In this document: in pieces, positions 1 to 13,759 of the stretch
How positions within the stretch are numbered: the first letter of the stretch is position 1
Layout of the letters: each line of letters opens with the position of its first letter
NCBI GenBank assembly: GCA_902729315.2
Contig: LR746268.1
Location: 4,643,501 to 4,707,500, forward strand
Length of the DNA stretch: 64,000 nucleotides
Direction of reading: 5' to 3'
Source of the DNA: Spirodela intermedia
Lineage: Eukaryota; Streptophyta; Magnoliopsida; Alismatales; Araceae
Position numbers and translations under genes: made by a program
The notes under the pieces: model-generated
Databases searched by the model: none
What the model was told of the DNA's origin: nothing
The model's input: only the letters and a program-made list of their open reading frames with translations

Positions 1-3000
1 TCAAGATCCAATAACCTTGACTTGATTCGGTTTGTAAGGTTGAAAGCCACTTCATTGGTGAAAGGAATACTAGGAAGCAGCCCAAGGTTCTGCCTTGTGA
101 AAAGACTTTGGATGGTTAAATCCCTTTCACGCCTCAAAGACAAATAAGCCTGGAAAAAAAGAGGTAATGAAGAAGATATCAACATCAAACTGCCAAATAC
201 AGGAGAAAGAGATGAGCTCAACACAGTACATCTGTTTCAGCTTGCAGTTTTCCTATCTCCCTGGTTGAGTCATTAATGGTCTGCAAAAGAAATGAGCTTC
301 TCATCTCAGAGTCATTCAATTCCCTCTCTAACTTGCAAATCTTAGACTCCAGAAGCGCAATCCTTTCTTCAAACTTCATTTGCCATTCCTTTAGTTCTTC
401 ATCAGTATCTGAATAATAAAAGGCATAACACATGCTCAATGCACCGCATATACACGTGTCAGTGAAGATAATGCTCTTACAGAGAGTGATCTTGTAAGAT
501 TTACATGTCAGGCAGTTATACTAACACAGAATGCTCAGTTTGACGACTTATCCAGAGATAGAAGCAAAGAAATATTCTTAGAAGGATTAACAATGTTTAA
601 TGTTTGGATCGTCAAATGGCATAAAATACTCAGAAAACCATCAGCTTAATGACGACAATAAAATTGAACCTTTGTTGACAATAAAAATGAACAGTCCGCT
701 GGTATACACGATTTAAAATAACAAATGATGCATACAAAGAAAAAGAATATTTATATTTCGTCAATGGTTGCTTACTGGCCTTCATTCTCCTCAGCAAGAG
801 CAGCATACTGTGCTTGTTGAAGTTTAAATAAAGTGCTTCTTGTCGCAGTATTAGTAGATATCTGATCCTGAAGCTTTCGCAGATCCTTCAAAGAGGTTTC
901 TGTTTGAAGGATCTTATTCTCGACACTCAGAATGTTAGATTCGAGATCCTTTGTTTGAGTCTTCAGTAACTCGGTTTTTTCAAGATCTTGAGCAATGCTA
1001 TCCCGAAGCTGCAGGAAGAAAAGATCCCTGGTCATGGCAAAGCTTTAGGCCAAAAGAATTTCACATTTCTTTTGTTTGATCACAAAATTTGAGACGGACT
1101 GAGAAATCTGAAATGGCAGATTTAGTGACTTATCTCAAATGCTAATCTTTGAGCTGTTTGGATGGAGAGAAACCAACTTATTTTTAAAGAGGAAACCTCC
1201 TCAGCGTATAAGATCTTTTTGCGGGATTGTGACAAATTGAATGAATGGGTGATGATTTTGCACAGCAGTGGAGGTGGTTCTACTATTTTGGGGTCGTTTG
1301 GTGTGAAGTTCTTCATCTTATATCATCTGCCTTACAGCTGTAAGAGTATTGATACACAGTTTCTTTTCGAGAGGTCACATCTTCCACACCTATGCATTTT
1401 TTCTCTTTTTCTATTTTTCTCTTTTTCTATTCATAATCATGTGGTACTATACGCTTTCAAAAAGAAGAAAAAATGTGTGTTTTCAAATACTAATGACTGG
1501 TGACCCGTCATTCCACACCTGGCGTTAGTATTGTCGCAGACCCCAACATGAACCCAGTGGTCAAGAATCAATCCGCAAATTTATATGTGAGAAATGATGC
1601 TCTCTTAAAACATAAATAAACCGTTTTAAAAAATATATATAAAGCTATAACCTTGTACGCTGCATCCTTCAGTATTTGAAGACTCTCCAACTTCAGTTTA
1701 TATGTCTTTATCTCCTGAGCTTGCTCCTTGTGAAGCTTCTTTATGGCCTCCAAAGCTTTCGTATAACTGGTTGTCGAAATTAACAAACGAAAAAAGGTCA
1801 GTCCTGACTTCAGAAGCTCACAGTCAGAAAACTAACAAGAAATAAAAAATTCTAGTTCTGGATAACATCAACAATTGAACTAGGCACATGACAGTACAGA
1901 GCTCTGGGTCGATGCTAATGAAAGAGGTGCCAGTTTTAACGTAAATTATATGAACAGTATGACGATATGACTATAGGAAAACACCTCCAATTGCATATTC
2001 AGGGCATAGACGCAGTAAACAGGAGAATACTATTTAGATATCTGCGAAGAAACTGGCAGGCTAAACGTAGCTCCAGTCATTTTCGTCTTCCAAGTATCAG
2101 AAAGCACAGAGAACATGCCATCTAAGGTAGACTCCATAAAACTATGGACAAGAGCAAGACAATGGATACAATAAGATGCTATCAGAAGATAGTACGAAGA
2201 GCCTGGATAAGAAAACTGCCAGCAAAAGAGAATAAAGAATTTGTTAATAAAATACATATATTAAAGGAGAAGCAAGGAACGAGACATCATATCAACTAAC
2301 ATATCCAGCCCACAGGCGAATACATCGTATGGCTAAGAACATAAAATTTCAGGAGTCGGATACAATGTGCTCTTTCGATTTAATACCGCTCATTTGCAAT
2401 CGTCCTTAAGGCAAAACAGAACTTTTCTAAGGATGGAAAAACAGGGAGATTTAAATGAATAAATTATAAGACAGCGTCATTTATCAACATATATTTGCTC
2501 ACTTCATGTAGCCCCTTCTATGCAAAATATTTACATAAAAATTTCGAGATAAATGAATAAAGAGTGAAATTTTCCATTTTATATTATTTATTTATTTATT
2601 ATAAGGAGAAGGTGATTATATATAAAGTTGGGAACGAATCTGTATTTTATAAGAATATACTAATCCACAAAAGACCATAAATTCCACTCTGTCATCCTCA
2701 GGGGAAAGTCTGAAGCAACAACCCACAAGTATTCAATATGGTGTTCCAGAGTTAATTATAACAAAAGTAAAAGACGTTCAACTCGATCAAAATGGTAAAA
2801 CTAAGGGAGGCTATTAGGCAACTCCGAATAACTGGGAAAAGGTATAAACGTAATGAAAACGATTCTCTGCAATAGTTTGCAAATACATGTCAGACTGATC
2901 AAACTTCAATTTACGGACTTCTTGGCAACTATGGCCCAATATGACCTAAACAATGAGTTGTTTTTTCACAGCAACATGTGCAAATTCGAGAAAGCACTTT

Positions 3001-4399
3001 ATAATGATTGATGATTACCCGATGATTCAGGTTACCTGTGTTACAGAGCGAGGTATGAAATGGTGTTTCAACACTGCTAAAATCTCAATGGTCGAAACAT
3101 TAATATGACCTGTAATATTGATCTAAATATTGTGGCATTTATCCTATGGCAGACTTCTCATATAGATTAATGATGGGCAACCATATTCAATGTTTCCAAA
3201 CTCAATACAGGTTTTTTTGGCATTTATTTTAAACAGTAATTATAAGAAGAATTACGTTGGATAAACGACTCTATTTGGTTGAGGTCTTTCTAGTAGTCCT
3301 GGCCATTACGTAGCTGGCATTCCGTATTTCGTTTGGATTAACGAACCAAAACCAAGGTGTGAAGCTACATTGATTCCTTCCAGAATTAGAAGTCCAATTC
3401 CATATTTCTTCTACTTAAGGACGCGGAAAAAACTATGCCACGAATAAAATATGAGGGCACGGAACTACCGTGTAGCAGAAAATATATCGTCAAACTTCTT
3501 TTTTAATGTTGACGGGTCCTGCAGGGGCCAGTTGGAGTCATCCTGGTGGACAAATATGACATTCTCGAGGACAGCCTTTGACACGCCCATCAGAGCAGGA
3601 ATCTCCCTATCCATGTCGGCACACCTGTAGCTTAGACAAACCTTCTGCTATGGAGAGAAGTTTTAGTTGATAGCAGAAGACGTCCCAGAGAAGGAAATGA
3701 AGATATTAAACATGCTGTTTTGATATTTGGGGATGGACCTCGCCAGTATGCGGATTGATGGTCTGTAGAACACTCTCGATGGCCTTGAACTCCATTTTGG
3801 AGGCCTTCTGTGTCAGCTGGAAGGACCTTATGCACACCACGTCCTTCCCCGCAGCTGTCTTGAACCGCAACTTCACCTGTGCCTTAGTCTCCGTCTCTCC
3901 CGCCACCTTCAGGCAACCATCGAACTCACCACAAGGCCGGAAACAGATAACTCACCCAATCCGGCAACGGAAAAAAGAGAAAAGAAGGAAAGATCGGGGA
4001 CACCTTGGGATCATGGATGAAACTATGCCCGGACCTAGCGTTCGGAGGCAGCTCCCCGGTGCAGGACAGCTTCAGACACTCGATGATGGTCTGCCGTAAC
4101 AGCACCAGATGACGATCAGACGCGACTTAACCAAAGCGGGAAAAAAAAACGTCACGGTAAACAATCCAACAGACTCCCGCGATCAGAGAAAACAGAGGCT
4201 CGAAGGGCGAGGCCCCCAGCCTAACACAGCACGGTGACAACTGCGAAAAGGCGGGCTGCCAGGGGCCTGTCCTTACGGTCTTGCCGGCGCCATTGGGGCC
4301 GACTATGAGCGTCAGAGGTTTAAAGAACGCGATGACGTGCTTGTTCTCCGGGTCGAAGCTCCGGATCCCCTTGATGAGCATCTTGTCCACGGTACTCAT
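1..4399 (-). CDS. RAD50: DNA double-strand break repair protein RAD50, N-terminal part (partial)
   Basis: RAD50 is the ATPase/coiled-coil subunit of the MRE11-RAD50-NBS1 complex, which senses, tethers and helps process double-strand breaks in the nucleus. Eight exons read on the minus strand: 4277-4399, 4004-4090, 3739-3906, 3469-3644, 1652-1766, 780-1008, 230-408 and 1-149. They join in frame to about 408 residues of a protein usually near 1,300; the rest lies left of the window. The start [15 protein letters not shown] is the conserved plant start. Walker A (GPNGAGKT plus T, residues 34-42) is split by intron 1. The Q-loop segment [11 protein letters not shown] is in exon 4 and the first coiled coil begins in exons 5-8. 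Intron 4 is long (1,702 bp). Intron 6 seems to use a GC donor. The zinc hook, Walker B and signature motif are off-window. The identification is very secure; the intron 6 donor is inferred from frame and homology. Confidence 0.95.
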
Positions 4400-4507
4400 C
4401 CTCCCCTTCCTCAGCAAAACAGCAGGAGACGGCGAGAGAGAGAGAGCGGGAAAGAGGCAGGAGGAGGACCTGCGGGAGAAACATCGCAGTGAAGCCCCGC
4501 AAAAGGG

Positions 4508-4517
4508 TTTATATATA
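4508..4517 (-). promoter_or_regulatory. Probable TATA box of RAD50
   Basis: The minus strand reads TATATATAAA here, about 110 bp upstream of the RAD50 ATG at 4399. Transcription would start near 4,480. The presumed leader then holds a sense-strand CT tract (GA on plus, about 4434-4448). Assigned by position and motif only. Confidence 0.55.
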
Positions 4518-4619
4518 GCATAGCGAACCGGCCCAGCGAACCGGGCCGACTCTCATCCGGTCCGTTTCCGTTACTCACCATACACGCCGATAAGCCTTCT
4601 AATCCCATGTTAAGTCCTC

Positions 4620-5980
4620 TCTCTAACTGCCCAACGGTAGCTCAGAACGAAAGAGCAGCCAGAATACTAACGAAATCCTCCCCCTGGGCATCGCCCTCCC
4701 TCCCTCAAGCCCACAGAGAGAGTGAGTACTAACGAAATCCCTGGCCAAGTAAGCTACCTTCTACAAGGGGAAGAAACCCACATGAAGGAACATCCATGGC
4801 AGAGCCTGTATCTCTCTCTCTCTCTCTCTCTCTCTACATCTTGCATCAAACAACTAACTAGGCTAAGAGGGCAATGCCTCCTTGGGGATGGTGAAGCAAA
4901 AGCCTTTCAAGAGCTCTTCGTCGTCTCAGTTTGGGGAAGGAGGATGCCGATCAGCAGGAACCCACCATTGATGATGATGACCTGCAGGTTTCAGAGATCA
5001 CAGCGGCCAACAACGCCATTAATGGTAGCTGAAGAGAGGCCGACGTAGAGACATGTACCTAACAACAGCGGGCCTGCTTAAAGGCCAAGCTGTGCAAAAA
5101 GGAAGACAAGGAGGGCGAGAGTTTAGAGGTCTTATCAGATGAATTCACTTTACTACCAAGGGAAACATCATCCTGTCGCCTTCAAGGGCTATGACATGTG
5201 AGCATAAACTCTTCCCCCTCATAAAATAGCGTCCTGCGGCCCAGTGAAAAGAAAAAAAAAAGGGGGGGAGGGGGGGAGAGAGAAAGGAGAAGAAAAAAAA
5301 AAAAAAACGAGGGATGAGCAGAGAATGTTATACATACACCCGTGATCAAGCGAGAGAAAAAAGAAAGATATGAGAGGCAGTACATGCAGCAAAGTGGTGC
5401 TCCTCATGAAAAGATGTGTGATCTTCTCATTCTTCTGAAAATCAGGCGGCATTCTATTTCTAGCAAATCACATCTACGCGCAAGGAGATTCGATGACTAG
5501 GGCTAATCATTGGAGATAACCTTGAAAGAAATAAACCTGCAGGAGAAGAACTGCGGTTGGGAAGAAATTGGTCAAGAGGTCCGCAATCAAATAGCAGGGG
5601 ATTTCCGGGAGCAAAGTCAGTCCCCAGTCAATCCCCACCTACATGTCATACATTAAATTACATGAACAATTTTGGTACAAACATTTAGTGATAACCTGTT
5701 TCTGAAGATAGCAACCAAGAAGAATAACCCATTTTATATAAACCAACACATCCCGCTCCACATTCCGCTCGCCAACCTGCAAGGACAAACAAGCACAAGG
5801 GCAGCGCTACATAACCACCAAATATATTGCATCAAAGTCAGCGCGGGTAGAAGAAACACAGATGGATAACTTCTGTTATAGAGCCTTCCTTGGGGCAAAA
5901 GCTTCAGTCCTCAGTCGAAAAAATAATTGCAATAGTTGTAGTACGATTTCATGTTTTCCAGGTCCAGGATGGGCACTCGT
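4620..5980. other. Spacer between RAD50 promoter and the 3' end of the IRR-like gene
   Basis: No gene is recognisable here. It holds a (CT)n tract at about 4811-4835, mixed G and A homopolymer runs at 5250-5310, and several short ORFs of low-complexity composition. The 3' UTR of the IRR-like gene must occupy some of the right-hand part (leftwards from 6202), but I could not place a poly(A) signal with confidence. Confidence 0.5.
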
Positions 5981-6202
5981 CAACCCCACCACAACACTGT
6001 GATCGTCAACTCCTGCATGCAAAACACTAGACTCAGGTCCAAAGCAGCACCCATGTTAGACTGCAGCTGATTGCCTCCTGCATCACCGGGGAAAACACTA
6101 TATGCTCTCTCTGCGTCATGCTCCACCAGACGGTAAGAAAAATGCAACTCTCTGCCTTTATATTCAGGAGGTCGAACGATCAACTTGTTCTCACCACTTG
6201 AT

Positions 6203-9200
6203 TTAACAAGTGTTGTAAAGTTCATCGCCATGCTTGGATTCATCTTGCTTCACGGTGCCTGTCAAATCCTGAGGCTCACCACATTTTAAAACCGAAATTT
6301 CCGGGATCTTGGAAGAATTGGATGTATCACCCCCAATCGATTCAAAATATTCATGGGGAGATGAGGTTTCGTCATCAATGGCTTTACTGCTTTCAAGTTT
6401 CTCCCCTTCCTCTCCAGTCGCATATGTTCTGGTTAAACCATCCACATAATTTAACGTTACACTGCCAGGCAACATAAAATGATCTTCTCCGGTTATCACA
6501 GTTTTCCTGATCATGCGGCTCTCACATCCAGTATCATCTTGAGGTCTAGGGATTGTAGCCATTTTAGGTGAAGAATAAACCTTAGCGTTGGATGATTCAT
6601 TATCAACATGATCTTGATCAACAGAAGTATAAGCATGTTCTGAGAACATGTCAGTACCTCCATTCAGATTCACAAATGGTTCCTCGTGGGATTCATCTGG
6701 AGATATGGACTTCGACAGAATTATGCAGCTTCCACCTCCAACATATTCTTCCGAGATATGTTCACTATATTGAACCTCCGTAACAGGATCCGAAACTTCC
6801 TTCACACGGTGTACCGAATTGGGTTTCACACGATGTTCACCATCATTGGCTTCTTCAATCTCCAGCTTTGATTCTACTTGCTTTCCTTGATCGTTTACAT
6901 CTGAAGAGAAGGATACGTACTCATCTAATACAGCAATTCTGCAGCGTTTCTTCAACTCATCATCAGCATTAGTGTGTTCAACAGAGTTGTCTGCATTGAT
7001 ATCTACTCTACTCTTCACGTCCGTCAGTTCATTGACACAATCTTGCGCATTATCTATGCTGGAAGTTCCATTATCTGTTATAGACGTCTCATGCACTCTA
7101 TAATTTTTCGGTGTCTTTATGCTTCCAACCTCAGGAGATAAAGAGCCAGATCTTTCAGCTTTCAACACAGAAGACTCCCTTCTTTCTTCTCCAAGACCTG
7201 AATCGGAGTCAACATACCTAGATTCGTCAGTGGCTGCACCTCTTTCACGGTTTCTGTGGTCACCTTTTGAATTATCTCCTCTGCTGCGATCTCCAGCATC
7301 TTCAGAATATCTTTCATCCGAACGCTTAGAACTTCTCTTGCGAGATCTAGAGCTCGAACTTTCAGAAACCTTTCTATCATCCCCAAGCTCCGTCCCCCTG
7401 GCAACAGTCTCGTCTTTGTCATGGCTTCTATGTTTTGAGCTTGACTTGTCATGCCTCCTCCGATCTGCAAGATCATCCACAGGAGAAGAACCATTTCTAT
7501 GGGACTTTGATGTTGGTGTATTTGTTGACCTCCTATCATTCCCTAGATCTTTCTCTCTACCGGCAGTGTCACTTTTGACATGACTTCTATGTTTTGAGCT
7601 CGATTTCTCATGCCTGAAATTTTCAGGATCCTCAACACATGAAGAATCCTTTCCATGTGACTTTGGTACTGGTGAACTTTCTGCCCTTTTATCTTGCTTG
7701 TCGTCGGAGTTATCAGCAACAAGATTTGGATCCTTAAGTGTAGAGTCTATCCTCTCAGAATCCTTGTCATCTGTTCTTGACCTTTTATGTTTGCTATGAT
7801 CTTTTCTATTCCTTGAGGCTTCATCCTCTGATACCAAGGAACCTCTCTTGTGGCTGATTGAAGACGAATCTACATCCTTGTCTTCCTTATTCTCTCTTGG
7901 ATCTTTCATGGTATTCTCACCATCTTTCCCAGATAGCTTACCCGGGTACGATTTTCCATCATCCAGTTTCTTCTTATCAACTTTCGACTTATCCTCGCCA
8001 TCACTGGAATGATCCTTTCCATCTGGAGACACAGATCCAGAATGTCTACCACGACGAGAGGAAGTCCCATGGTTTATGGTAGAACTATCCACAGCCTTGT
8101 CCCTTCCAGTTTCTCCTGAATCTTTAGCAGCTCGACTCTTTCTGTCTGCCTTCTCAGTTTTCAGACCCTTCCTGTTAGCTTCAACTTTATCTTCCTTCTC
8201 AGGAGAGCGATGTCTCCCAGCATTAGACCTTGATGGAGAGCGCCTATGATGACGAGAGCTTGTTCCATGGCTGCGTCTTGGCGATGACTTATTTTCTCTA
8301 TGATGCCTTGGTGACTTTGAAGCTGCACGAGATGACTTTCTCGATCTAGGACTTAAACTCTCTCTATGTCTCCTTGGTGATGCTGATCCTGCCCGAGATG
8401 ACTTTCTCTTGCGTGGACTTATGCTCCTACTCTTGTTTCGCCTTGAAACATAAGAATAGTGATCCCGAGATCTTTCTCTTTCTCGTCTTCTATGATCTCT
8501 ATCATCTCTATCATCCCTGTATGATCTTCGTTCAGAGGTATAGTGACTGCGGTGGCGAGATCTTACTGGAGTTCTTGATCTCCTATCTCTAGAATGCCGA
8601 GCTGGTGATGCTGAACGAGATCGTCTACTTCGGCGATGTTTGGTCGGAGACCTTGATCTAGATTTGGAACGAGGGCGAGGAGCAGATGGTGACCTGAAAA
8701 ATGATCAAGAAGAAATCAACAATCATTTCTCAGCAAATAACATATGATTCAGAGAACAGATATAAAATATAGGCAGAGACGCCAGCACAGAACATCACCA
8801 GGGTTTGCATCCAATGGAATGGTCAATGAGAAGTTGTTTGTTAGATTATATCACTAGGTAACAAATTTGAAAGAACAGGATATCAGATCCAAATTAATCC
8901 ACCCGATGGCATTACAACTCCTTTAGCGCAAAGTAGATTCGAATCATAATTATTTCGTTCTCCTTTCCAGCGCCTAAAGTATGAAACCGAAAAGTAAATT
9001 CCATCGATAATATGATGTAACTTAATGAAGTAGTTGTGTACACATACCTTGTTTACGCATTAGCAAAGAAATGACATCAACAAGTACTATTCTCTTTTTA
9101 TGTCACAAAAAAGGGGGAGATCAAAAGCTCATAAATACATATGTTTCAACTCAGGCAAGCATATGGATACTTATCTTTTCTTTTCAAATCTCTACAGCAA

Positions 9201-12200
9201 CACCAAATTGTAAGATTTTCCCCTTTCTTGGTAAATGCAAAATTATATTTTTTTTTCCTTTGTTCATCAATATCTATTTAGATAATACTTTCTTTCCACT
9301 TTTTGTTCTTCTGAAAAGTCAAAAAACGAATAATTTTATAATGAAGCAATACAAGCAATTAATATCAGAGTAAAAAATTATCACCTGGATTTCCTGGTCT
9401 CTTCCTTGTCTTCAATTGGCATATCCGCTTTAAGCTTCTTGCTTATTTCAGCAGCTCTTGCTGATGCCATTTCTGTGGCAGACTTCATCGTAGCTGCACG
9501 GGTGGCTGCCTGCTGTGCAGCCAAATTTTGTTGCATGATCAATGACTGCTGGAATTGCATCTGTTGCATAGCAACTGCCTGTTGCATCATTAATGGAAGA
9601 GATGACTGCTGGACAGAAGAGCTTGACACGGCAGGTTTAGAAGGAAGAGATTTTGCCATTTCAACATTTAGAGGACGACCACCAACATCCATGTTGTTAA
9701 GGTGCAGGGCAGCGGCAGCTTCTTCTGGCTTTGAATATTCTATGTAAGCAAAATGCTTCGAATCTGCTATGGTACAATCAACAACAGTTCCACAGTAACC
9801 AAACAGCTGTTTTAGATGCTCCGCTGTAAGAAGAGGACTCAGATTGCTAACTTGTACTGTTTTCCTCAGCGAATCAGTTTTCTCTGCCATTAAAAATCCC
9901 GAGAAGATATGTAATTAGAACAGAAGGAGACTAGTAAAACATGAAAAATGGAAGCATACTGAAAGTAAAAGTAAAAAATGAGTATCTGGTTAAAACAACA
10001 ATCTTCCATTAAAATAGTGCGTTTCAGTGCTCGTATTGGTACCAAGATTCCGAGCCCTACCAGGAAATACAAATTTATTGGGGATACTATTTCATGAATG
10101 AGCATAAGCAACCCTGAACTGACCAGCGCTACAAATGTGCATGCAACTCCTCACATATATATTAAACTCTCAGTCATTTTCTTACGTATACTTTATGTAG
10201 ACATTTATTTGTGTAATTTTAAGATCAAGAGGACATAACATGTTAACCTTACTGTTCCAATATTTGATAATTATTTTATGTCTCATAATCATCTTTAGTA
10301 CACTTAAAATACAACTTCACCTTATCAACTACACACAAATGGATTTGATGATTGCTTGGGTAACCTTAAAAGTTGCCTTTAAATCCTGGCGTGATAGAAA
10401 GAAATTGGCCATTTAACTCCTCAAAATTTCTTTTAAAAGTGGCCAAAATTTTCATTTTAACAATGTTCATATCGACCAAGGCTCGTAGGTCACCCTAGAA
10501 ACAGTATTTGGTAATAGCAGTAAATTAGTCCTTCTTAAGAAGACCCATGGTAAGCCACAGTCTCACCTGATAGCTCCAATATTTTTTCCTCGTCAAAATG
10601 CACACGAATCTAAATAAATCTACCAGATGTCTTCAAAAAACCAACCATCCAACCTTGAGATACTTATTTTCTTGACAAGTACGCCCTGTCTCACAAACGA
10701 ATAATCTTCATCGTACCATTAACAACAAAATATTGAGGCCAATAGGAAAATGCAAAGAAAACAAAATTGTCATTAATTTTAACTGAATCACCAAAGACAT
10801 GACATGTTTTTGCTATATAGAGAGAGACAAGAAAAACTACATTTTTATACAGGCAAAAAACAAAAAAAATATGCTACAGATTGAAAGAGAATGGATGTGG
10901 CTTTATATAGCACAAAGACCATGCGCACACCTCAATTTCTGAGCGACTGAGATGCCTCAAACAGATGAAAATTGGCATTCAACAGTAGAATGAATTATTT
11001 GGAGACAATAAGCAAAGCTTCAACGAGAGTAGGAGATGATAAGAAGTTCCACCTAAAAAATATACGCGTCTTTTTATCATAAAAAGGACAGGAAACTTCG
11101 ATGTCATTAAAGATCAGTTCACATTAAAAATGGTATACAATCAATTAATGGTTGGTAAAATTGTAAACGTCACTTGTCATGAACTAAGAAAAACTACAAT
11201 GCGGGCCTCCGAAATCAAACACACAAATGTAGCAAGTTTCAAGCTTATGAGCCTGTCTTTTGAGTTTTTTTGGATGAGATGTAAATTTAAGTTTTATTTT
11301 ACATGTGAATTCGTATTCATATAATAAGTCTCGTTTAATAGATTTAATCTCAATTTTCATTCCCCATTTCACAGATGGCCCTTGCTATATTTAGCAATTA
11401 TCGATGACATTGGCCATTTTCTCCCAAATGACGATTTTTTTTAGTAAGTACTTCATTCATTCTGTGGCAAATTTCGTATCTTTGGTATCTCGTAAAAGAA
11501 GAATCAACATATACTTCAAAGATAAAGACAAAGTCGAGGTAGATAACAAACCAAGTGCATCTCCCTTGGATTTGGTATGTGCCTGCACCTGAGCAGCATG
11601 TGCCTGAAGTGCTTGTGCAGCAACAATTGCCTGGGCAGCTGCCATTGCAGCTGCAGAAGGCGCCATGGGCTGCTGGCTCAACGTTCCCATGGTAGTAGTC
11701 GCTGCTAATGCCATCATGAGGAGATTGTGAGGAGGGTGAGCGTACTTGCAGTCACTCTTGCTGCACCGGCCACTAAGATACTCTCTGCATACTTCCCCTA
11801 GAGATGCACCGATCCCTGGCAAGACTAAACCACCGGATACACCAGGAACAGCTCCGGGAATCATGCCCAGCAATCCAGGAAAAGCCCCAGACACCGAACC
11901 CGAGTAATTTGGCATGTTTGGCATTGTCTGGTTGACAAGGTTTGGGTATGGAACCACCGGTGCAGGCGCAACCGTAGACCCTACGGCTGGACCGGTGCTA
12001 AAGAACACTGGAAATGGGCTTCCCATGATCGGTTTTCCATCGCACTCCACGCTCACCATGTAATTACCTCGCTTTGGCACAGCATAAGTCACGGTATACG
12101 TCCCATCCCCCTGATCCTTCACAACCCCTTCCTGGTCGGACCCGCCTACTCCGAGCCCGGGGGAGATCTTAACTCTCAGATTTGCCCCTCCCGTTAGGAC

Positions 12201-12527
12201 CTTCCGGCCGTCAGCGTCCTTCGTGACCACCACAAAGGACGACGGGGCGCAGGCAGTGCCTCCGGCGATCCCGGCCCCCGCCGCGGTGCACTTGGCAGGA
12301 TCGACGGGACCCACGGGCTTGCTCTCCAGGTCCTCTTCCTCTTCTTCCCCTTCGGTGTCGGAACCGCCCGGTTCTTTACCTTCATTGGCGGCCCGTTCGA
12401 CACCCTTGAAGGTGGCCTCGAAAGCTGCCTTCGCGGCAGCCGCCTTCTCAGCCTCACTCTTGAGTTTTGCCTCCTCTGCCTGCTTCATCCATATTGGCTT
12501 CGCGCCGGCCGCACCCCGATCCGACAT
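6203..12527 (-). CDS. Filamin-repeat / CCCH / RRM / RS-rich RNA-binding protein (IRR-like, cf. Arabidopsis At3g23900)
   Basis: Three exons (11552-12527, 9385-9883, 6203-8693) join in frame to about 1,321 residues. The order is: an N-terminal WMKQAEEAK helix; a filamin/ABP280-like repeat (about 76-180); a CCCH finger at 247-264 with spacing C-X7-C-X4-C-X3-H; a GAFPGLLG and Met/Ala-rich linker; one RRM (about 333-407) with RNP2 VQVSNLSP and RNP1 KHFAYIEY; a Gln/Met-rich stretch; a long RS/RD/RH domain (from about 495); and a long acidic Ser/Asp/Glu tail. From memory this matches At3g23900 (IRR), a nuclear protein that affects alternative splicing of immune transcripts such as CPK28. ATG 12527 is the start of the conserved N-terminus. 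Introns are 1,668 and 691 bp. The C-terminal tail makes it longer than the roughly 990 residues I recall for Arabidopsis. The frame ends at a TAA at 6203. Domain calls are firm; function is by homology. Confidence 0.9.
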
Positions 12528-12766
12528 TGAAGCCCTACCACGGAAACCCTAATAAACTCGCCCGCCAAGACCGATCGATGGAAAAAAACACAGAAGGTGT
12601 AGATCACCAGTAGCCTCCCACCATCCCGATATCAACCCCGGAGGGATCTGATCTTGAACCACGGCTAGGCACCAGAGGTTGCCGGAGGTTTTCCGACCCT
12701 GGTCGGCGCGCCGGAAAAAGGGAGCGGGAGGATACGCCGGGAGACAGCGACCGTTGGGTGTACCTC

Positions 12767-12773
12767 TATATAT
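12767..12773 (-). promoter_or_regulatory. Probable TATA box of the IRR-like gene
   Basis: ATATATA on the minus strand, about 240 bp upstream of the ATG at 12527. A telo-box (AAACCCTAA on plus, about 12543-12551) lies in the presumed leader just upstream of the ATG; such boxes are common in plant genes for RNA and ribosome functions. Motif and position only. Confidence 0.45.
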
Positions 12774-12879
12774 GTATTTTTCTGCACCCGGAGAGAAGAA
12801 AACCCTGATGGAATTCGTGATATTTCCTGGAAAATCAATCGAGACCGTCCAATCTGTGGAATCCCCCTCCAATTAATCG

Positions 12880-13690
12880 TGACCGTTCCAATTGTGGAAC
12901 TTTCACAGGTAAGAAGATCAGTTCCAGTGAAACCACGATGAAAACTGGTCGGAACGATTACTAACTCTAATTATTTATATCAGAATTATAATATGCTACC
13001 ATGTATCCCCCAGAAAGTTCCGCATGTTCGAAAAATATTAAATATTTAATTTTTATATATAATAAATCATTATTTTCAAATTGCGTTTGACGTCGTTTAA
13101 TTATATTAGACAAAAAGAATCACCAAGTCTGATAAATAGCGGACAAAATTTTTTATTTAAACCCTTCATCTATATCGCCTAATGAAAATCTCATGTCATA
13201 TTATTATTTCTTATTTATTGGTTTTTTTATGCAATATAATACATCTTAAAAAATAATTTATACCCTTCAAGTATGTGCAGACGAGTAGATCGATGTATCC
13301 CCCCACCCACGTGGCACAAATAACCAATAAATAAGAAATAGTTGGCGTCATAATGCGTCGAAACGTGGCACAAAAGCAAAACACCCAAGTCACAAATTTG
13401 AAAATATCGGGTATTTTAACAACTAAAAATAAGTTGAGTAAAAGTAAAGTATCCGGCTGACAACACGTTCGCGTCTGATGACGTGGTGGATGACGACCAT
13501 TGACTGGCGGGTTGACTCGAATAGAGGTAGTATTGACTCCGGTTAGTGCAGTAATGGAAACGTGGTATTTGACCCTATGGGCTGGACGACGTCCGTTTCC
13601 GGTGGGAATCGGAGAAACTGGAACGCCGCAATCTACCACTGTTGCATGCCATAGTCGTGTCGGCCTGATCGGGAGGAAGCTGTTTCCCAT
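12880..13690. other. AT-rich divergent spacer between the IRR-like and ERD2-related genes
   Basis: The two starts (12527 minus, 13760 plus) face away from each other across 1,232 bp. The middle, 12960-13460, is strongly AT-rich and holds no convincing ORF. Several TTGAC/GTCAA cores (W-box-like) lie at 13480-13575. A CT tract at about 13692-13712 lies just before the plus-strand ATG and probably belongs to its leader. Confidence 0.5.
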
Positions 13691-13759
13691 CCCCCTCTCT
13701 CTCTCTCTCTCGCTCTCCCCTCCGCCTCCGCCTCCTTTTTTCTGCAACCCGTCGTCGCC

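Noticed and set aside
5980-6243. Minus-strand ORF of 87 codons overlapping the end of the IRR-like CDS in another frame
   Set aside because: It is open but out of frame with the CDS, and no domain is recognised. It most likely lies in the 3' UTR. An alternative splice just before the TAA could in principle join it; no evidence is visible.
7119-7583. Plus-strand ORF of 154 codons inside the IRR-like exon 3
   Set aside because: Antisense shadow of the RS/Ser-rich coding sequence.
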